From Pseudomonadota bacterium (lineage in GTDB: Bacteria; Pseudomonadota; Alphaproteobacteria; Rhizobiales; Beijerinckiaceae), in assembly GCA_023426505.1 (NCBI GenBank), contig JAFAAP010000033.1, forward strand, positions 1-9,582: a stretch of DNA of 9,582 bases, written 5' to 3'. Shown here piece by piece: positions 6,387-9,582 of this stretch. Position 1 is the first letter of the stretch; every line of letters begins with the position of its first letter. The position numbers and the translations under genes were made by a program. Below the pieces are notes generated by a model, which did not search any database, had not been told where the DNA came from, and saw only the letters and a program-made list of their open reading frames with translations.

Positions 6387-7175
6387 ATGTTGGAGGTTCT
6401 GCCCGCTGCCGCACACGTGGTCGCGATGCGGGTGAGCGGCCGTATCGATACGGATGACATCGAGCGCGGGATCGCCGCTGTGGACGAGGCCCTGGCCCAC
6501 CAGGACCGTATTGCACTCTTTGTGGAGATCGCCATGTCGGGCATGTCGCCAGGCGCGCTTGCCCGTGATCTCGGCTACGGGCTGCGGCACCTGCGTGAGC
6601 TGCACCGCTTCGCGCGCATGGCTGTGGTGACGGAGCAGGACTGGGTGCGCCGGATCGTCCAAATCCAAGGCCGTGTCCTGCCCCAGATCGAGATCCGAAC
6701 CTTTGCGCTGGGAGAGCGGGACGAGGCGCTGACCTGGGTGGCCCAGCCGATCCCGTCCGCAGAGCCAGAGGCGGCGAGGGCAGCGCCCTCGGTTCGCCTG
6801 ATCGAGACGAGCAGGCCGGACGTGATCGCGTTCGAGGTAGGTGGGCGCATCCGCCGGGACGACATGCATGTTCTGGTCAAAGCCTTCGAGCAGGCGCTGA
6901 GTGCCCAGGAGCGGCTGCGCGTGCTCGTCCGGATCGTGGACTTCGACGGCGTCACGCTCGAGGCCCTGCGCGAGGAGGGGCTGGCCTCGGTGAAGATGCG
7001 CGGCTGGCGCCAGGTCGAGCGCTATGCCCTGGTTGGCGGTCCGGCCTGGATGGCGACGGTGACAGGCTGGGCCTCGCCCCTGACCCGCATCGAGACACGC
7101 CATTTCGAGCTCGCCCAGGAGGACGAGGCCTGGCGCTGGCTGGAGGCAGAACCCAGGATCGCGAATCCTGCGTGA
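6387..7175 (+). CDS. Protein with two tandem SpoIIAA/STAS-like (STAS/SEC14) domains
   Basis: The 262 residues form two similar halves joined by a Pro/Ala/Glu linker (about 121-134). The first half (about 2-119) runs from 'VVAMRVSGRIDTDDIERGIAAVDEAL' to 'EIRTFALGERDEALTWVAQ'. The second (about 135-254) runs from 'VIAFEVGGRIRRDDMHVLVKAFEQAL' to 'ETRHFELAQEDEAWRWLEA'. Each has the SpoIIAA-like order: a 'GRI' strand and helix, a central hydrophobic strand ('IALFVEI', 'RVLVRIVDF'), the 'ARMAVVTEQDWVR' or 'ERYALVGGPAWMA' strand-helix, and a closing 'F-L-x-x-x-D-E-A-x-x-W' helix. Single-domain relatives bind lipids or partner proteins, but their role is mostly unknown. There are no membrane segments or signal peptide. 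GGGAGG lies six bases before the ATG. The antiporter gene starts 76 bases downstream, so the two may be co-transcribed. Confidence 0.85.
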   Translation: MLEVLPAAAHVVAMRVSGRIDTDDIERGIAAVDEALAHQDRIALFVEIAMSGMSPGALARDLGYGLRHLRELHRFARMAVVTEQDWVRRIVQIQGRVLPQIEIRTFALGERDEALTWVAQPIPSAEPEAARAAPSVRLIETSRPDVIAFEVGGRIRRDDMHVLVKAFEQALSAQERLRVLVRIVDFDGVTLEALREEGLASVKMRGWRQVERYALVGGPAWMATVTGWASPLTRIETRHFELAQEDEAWRWLEAEPRIANPA

Positions 7176-7251
7176 GGCGGGGCCGACCGGGAGAAGGCAC
7201 GAGGGAAAGCAAAACCAAACGACGGCCCGGGCATTACCCTCTGTCGCTGTC

Positions 7252-8502
7252 GTGAGTTGTCCCGTGCTCTCTGCCTTCGATCTGATCGCCGTCCTGCTCG
7301 TCCTCACCGCCGTTTTCGGCTGGCTCAACCACGTGGTCATCCGGCTGCCCCACTCGATCGGGCTGCTCATCATGGCCTTGGTGGCCTCGCTCGTCCTCAT
7401 CGGCATCGAGGCCGCGCTTCCCGACATCGTCCTCTACGAAAGCCTGACGGCGGCGCTTCGGCAGATCGACTTCCGTGAGACCGTGCTCAACGGCATGCTG
7501 GCCTTCCTGTTGTTCGCCGGGGCGCTTCACGTCGACCTCGGCATCCTGCGCAAGCGGGCCTGGAGCGTCGGCCTGATCGCCACGCTCGGCGTCGTGATCT
7601 CTACGGGCGTGGTCGGGGTCGGGCTGTGGTGGCTGTCCGGCCCGCTGGGGGCCACCATTCCGCTGCCGTGGGCGCTGGTGTTCGGGGCCCTGATCAGCCC
7701 GACCGACCCGGTCGCCGTGCTGAGCACCCTCAAGACCGTCGACGTGCCCAAGGCACTTGAGGTCGACATGGCCGGGGAGTCCCTGTTCAACGATGGCGTG
7801 GGCGTGGTGGTCTTCACCGTGCTGCTGGCACTGGCGTCCGGCAGCGGCGTGGCCGGCACCTCTCATGTGGCCGAGCTGTTCTTCGTCGAGGCGCTCGGCG
7901 GGGCGGCGCTCGGGTGGGGAACGGGCTACCTCGCCTATCGCGCCATGCGCCGGATCGACGATTACCCCATGGAAACGCTGATCTCGCTTGCGCTGGTAAC
8001 CGGAACCTATGCGCTGGCAGCCAGGCTCCACATGAGCGGACCGATCGCGGTAGTGGTGGCCGGCATCCTGGTCGGCAACCGCGGCCCGGTGGATGCGATG
8101 AGCGATCTCACCCAGCGCTACGTCTTCGGCTTCTGGACGCTGGTGGACGAGATCCTGAACTCGGTGCTGTTCCTGCTGATCGGGCTCGAGGTGCTGGTGC
8201 TGCGCTTTGACCCGTCCTTTGCCGGACTGGCGGCGGCCAGCATTCCGCTCGTTCTCTTCGGCCGCTTCCTCGCGGTAGCCGGCCCGGTGCTCATGATCCG
8301 GACGCGGCAGGAGTTCGTGCGGGGCACGATCCCGGTGCTGACCTGGGGCGGGTTGCGGGGCGGCATCTCGATCGCTTTGGCGCTGTCGCTGCCCGAGGTC
8401 GCCGAGAAGCCGCCGCTGCTCGCCGCGACTTACGCTGTGGTGGTGTTCACGATCGTGGTGCAGGGGCTGAGCCTGCGGGCCGTCGTGGGGCGGACACTCT
8501 GA
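7252..8502 (+). CDS. CPA1-type Na+(K+)/H+ antiporter
   Basis: This 416-residue integral membrane protein should exchange sodium or potassium for protons across the inner membrane, serving pH and salt balance. About a dozen hydrophobic helices are visible. The family marks are present: 'FLLFAGALHVDL' (86-96) for the amiloride-like region, 'SPTDPVAVL' (149-157), 'ESLFNDGVGVVVF' (176-188) with the Asn-Asp ion-binding pair N180-D181, and 'WGGLRGGISIALALSLP' (365-381) with the conserved Arg R369. It lacks the long C-terminal regulatory tail of many CPA1 proteins and ends soon after the last helix. The start is a GTG at 7252. A second GTG at 7264 is equally possible, and neither has a good Shine-Dalgarno. 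Whether sodium or potassium is carried cannot be read from the sequence. Confidence 0.94.
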   Translation: MSCPVLSAFDLIAVLLVLTAVFGWLNHVVIRLPHSIGLLIMALVASLVLIGIEAALPDIVLYESLTAALRQIDFRETVLNGMLAFLLFAGALHVDLGILRKRAWSVGLIATLGVVISTGVVGVGLWWLSGPLGATIPLPWALVFGALISPTDPVAVLSTLKTVDVPKALEVDMAGESLFNDGVGVVVFTVLLALASGSGVAGTSHVAELFFVEALGGAALGWGTGYLAYRAMRRIDDYPMETLISLALVTGTYALAARLHMSGPIAVVVAGILVGNRGPVDAMSDLTQRYVFGFWTLVDEILNSVLFLLIGLEVLVLRFDPSFAGLAAASIPLVLFGRFLAVAGPVLMIRTRQEFVRGTIPVLTWGGLRGGISIALALSLPEVAEKPPLLAATYAVVVFTIVVQGLSLRAVVGRTL

Positions 8503-8517
8503 CCGACCCCGGGTCGG
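8503..8517 (+). terminator. Palindrome right after the antiporter stop codon
   Basis: CCGACCC (8503-8509), one base, then GGGTCGG (8511-8517) make a perfect 15-base inverted repeat directly behind the TGA. As RNA it can form a 5-bp stem with a 5-base loop. No T tract follows, so it is a weak terminator candidate. Confidence 0.35.
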
Positions 8518-8604
8518 GTCCGTTCCCTCCCGGTGCCGACGCCCACCGGTTCAGCAAGCGTCAGGGTGATCCGACGGGAGGCACACCTGACGGAGCAGGG
8601 CCAA

Positions 8605-8622
8605 GGCCGCTTGCCTGCGGCC
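8605..8622 (-). terminator. Hairpin downstream of the copper-storage gene
   Basis: GGCCGC (8605-8610), a 6-base loop, and GCGGCC (8617-8622) form a perfect 6-bp stem. It begins about 14 bases after the stop of the minus-strand csp gene (8637). In the minus direction it is followed by only two T bases. A terminator is inferred. Confidence 0.4.
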
Positions 8623-8636
8623 GCTGCAAGACCAAG

Positions 8637-9041
<405 letters not shown>

Positions 9042-9089
9042 GGCTATCCTCCAGCTAAGGTGAGTGGCTCGGACGCAGGCCGGCAAGGC

Positions 9090-9109
9090 ACGGGTGCCGC
9101 GGCGCCCGT
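9090..9109. repeat. Inverted repeat in the csp leader region
   Basis: ACGGGTGCC (9090-9098) and GGCGCCCGT (9101-9109) are inverted repeats of nine bases with one mismatch and a 2-base spacer. It lies about 50 bases upstream of the csp start codon. It could be a DNA-binding site or a structure in the leader RNA. Its role is unknown. Confidence 0.35.
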
Positions 9110-9133
9110 CGTTTCGCCGGGCCGATGCGGGCA

Positions 9134-9150
9134 GGCACGCAACCCGTGCC
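9134..9150. repeat. Second inverted repeat between csp and csoR
   Basis: GGCACG (9134-9139) and CGTGCC (9145-9150) are perfect complements around a 5-base loop, flanked by GCGGGCA and CGC that can lengthen an alternative stem. It sits between the csp start and the operator-like site. The function is unknown. Confidence 0.35.
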
Positions 9151-9168
9151 CGCAGACGTCAGGGCAAC

Positions 9169-9185
9169 ATACGGGGCGGGGGTAT
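9169..9185. promoter_or_regulatory. Candidate CsoR operator between csp and csoR
   Basis: The 17-base site ATACGGGGCGGGGGTAT has the form ATAC-N9-GTAT with a G-rich centre. From memory, this is the same arrangement as the Bacillus subtilis CsoR site before copZA, including the right half CGGGGGTAT. It lies 59 bases before the csoR start and about 127 bases before the csp start, between the two divergent genes. CsoR without copper should bind here and repress one or both. Binding is inferred from the pattern and the neighbouring csoR. Confidence 0.6.
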
Positions 9186-9244
9186 TGTTCCCGACCCGGA
9201 TCGCCATCGTGTGCGTTGAGGAAGCGGGGAGGGACCGAGGCACC

Positions 9245-9556
9245 ATGTCGGGAAACGAGGAACGCCATGGCGGGATTGCGGTGGATCACGGGCGGCAGAT
9301 TCCCCGCCTGCGCCGGATCGAGGGCCAAGTCCGAGGACTGCAACAGATGATCGGGGAGGGGCGTTACTGCGGCGACGTGGTCGACCAGATCAATGCCGCG
9401 GTCGCGGCGCTCCACCGTGTCCAGGTCGACATGCTGCGGGACCACCTCAAGGCCTGCGTCGAGGCCAGCCTGTCCCATGACCTGCCCGAGGACGAGCGCC
9501 GGCGCCTGGCCGAGGAGGCCATGCGCCTGATGGAGGTCCTGCGGCGCAATTCATGA
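9245..9556 (+). CDS. csoR: CsoR-family copper-sensing transcriptional repressor
   Basis: The all-helical protein has 103 residues. The N-terminal helix carries the family signature 'IPRLRRIEGQVRGLQQMI' (19-36). The metal site residues C42 ('RYC'), H67 and C71 ('RDHLKAC') keep the spacing of the Mycobacterium tuberculosis CsoR set Cys36-His61-Cys65 exactly (25 and 4 residues apart). Y41 matches the second-shell Tyr. An N-terminal His at the RcnR or FrmR position is not seen, so Cu(I) is more likely than nickel/cobalt or formaldehyde. Cu(I) binding releases CsoR from DNA and turns on copper genes. The ATG at 9245 has GAGG four bases before it, and the longer open frame upstream lacks family similarity. 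It is divergent from the copper-storage gene, with an operator-like site between them, and its stop overlaps a possible next start. Confidence 0.92.
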   Translation: MSGNEERHGGIAVDHGRQIPRLRRIEGQVRGLQQMIGEGRYCGDVVDQINAAVAALHRVQVDMLRDHLKACVEASLSHDLPEDERRRLAEEAMRLMEVLRRNS

Positions 9557-9582
9557 CATCGCAGGACCGCATGGGTCAGTGG
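9553..9582 (+). CDS. Possible start of the next gene, cut by the window end
   Basis: An ATG at 9553 overlaps the csoR stop (ATGA, 9553-9556), a layout typical of translational coupling, and opens MTSQDRMGQW to the end of the window. A second in-frame ATG at 9571 has AGGA six bases upstream and is an alternative. Ten codons cannot identify a protein. By position a copper exporter, chaperone or unknown membrane protein would fit, but this is a guess. Confidence 0.35.
   Translation, partial: MTSQDRMGQW

Noticed and set aside
7234..8031. 265-residue open frame antisense to the antiporter
   Set aside because: The translation is rich in His, Asp, Gly and Gln without motifs. The plus strand holds the CPA1 signatures.

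Overview
The window looks like chromosomal or plasmid DNA of a high-GC alphaproteobacterium, most likely of the Methylobacterium/Microvirga type in the Rhizobiales (Hyphomicrobiales). This placement is inferred from overall GC-rich codon use, a DUF6894 small protein, an HWE-family histidine kinase and the CENP-V/GFA and DUF421 proteins. No rRNA or other taxonomic marker is present, so it is not firm. The content is typical of an accessory 'stress and metal' region. I see no transposase, integrase, tRNA or CRISPR array.

Layout from left to right. Positions 1-674 hold a decayed N-terminal half of an AI-2E-type transporter, with one frame change, one in-frame TAG and a missing C-terminal half. 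A DUF6894 gene follows on the plus strand (763-1014). A minus-strand run comes next in the order of transcription: an Hsp20 small heat-shock protein (3253 to 2645), an eight-helix ZIP-like membrane protein (2564 to 1797) and a DUF421/YetF-like membrane protein (1657 to 1175). Divergent to this run, an orphan ParD-type antitoxin (3523-3726) overlaps the start of a three-PAS HWE histidine kinase (3716-5512).

After a gene-free stretch of about 350 bases come a GFA/CENP-V zinc protein (5864-6328), a protein made of two tandem SpoIIAA/STAS-like domains (6387-7175) and a CPA1-type Na+/H+ antiporter (7252-8502). The right end is a copper module. A cytosolic 18-cysteine copper-storage protein of the Csp3 type (minus strand, 9041 to 8637) faces a CsoR-family copper sensor (9245-9556). 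Between them lies an ATAC-N9-GTAT site that looks like a CsoR operator. A further gene may begin by an ATGA overlap with the csoR stop and run out of the window.

Working together: the right-hand genes form a plausible copper circuit, with a sensor, its site, a copper store and possibly a downstream transporter or chaperone. The Hsp20-led minus-strand run may be a stress operon of one chaperone and two membrane proteins. The PAS-HWE kinase is a soluble sensor without a response regulator nearby. The most unusual points are the orphan antitoxin overlapping the kinase gene, the operator-like site between csp and csoR, and the pairing of a double STAS-like protein with an antiporter. I did not find a clear, wholly new multi-gene system.
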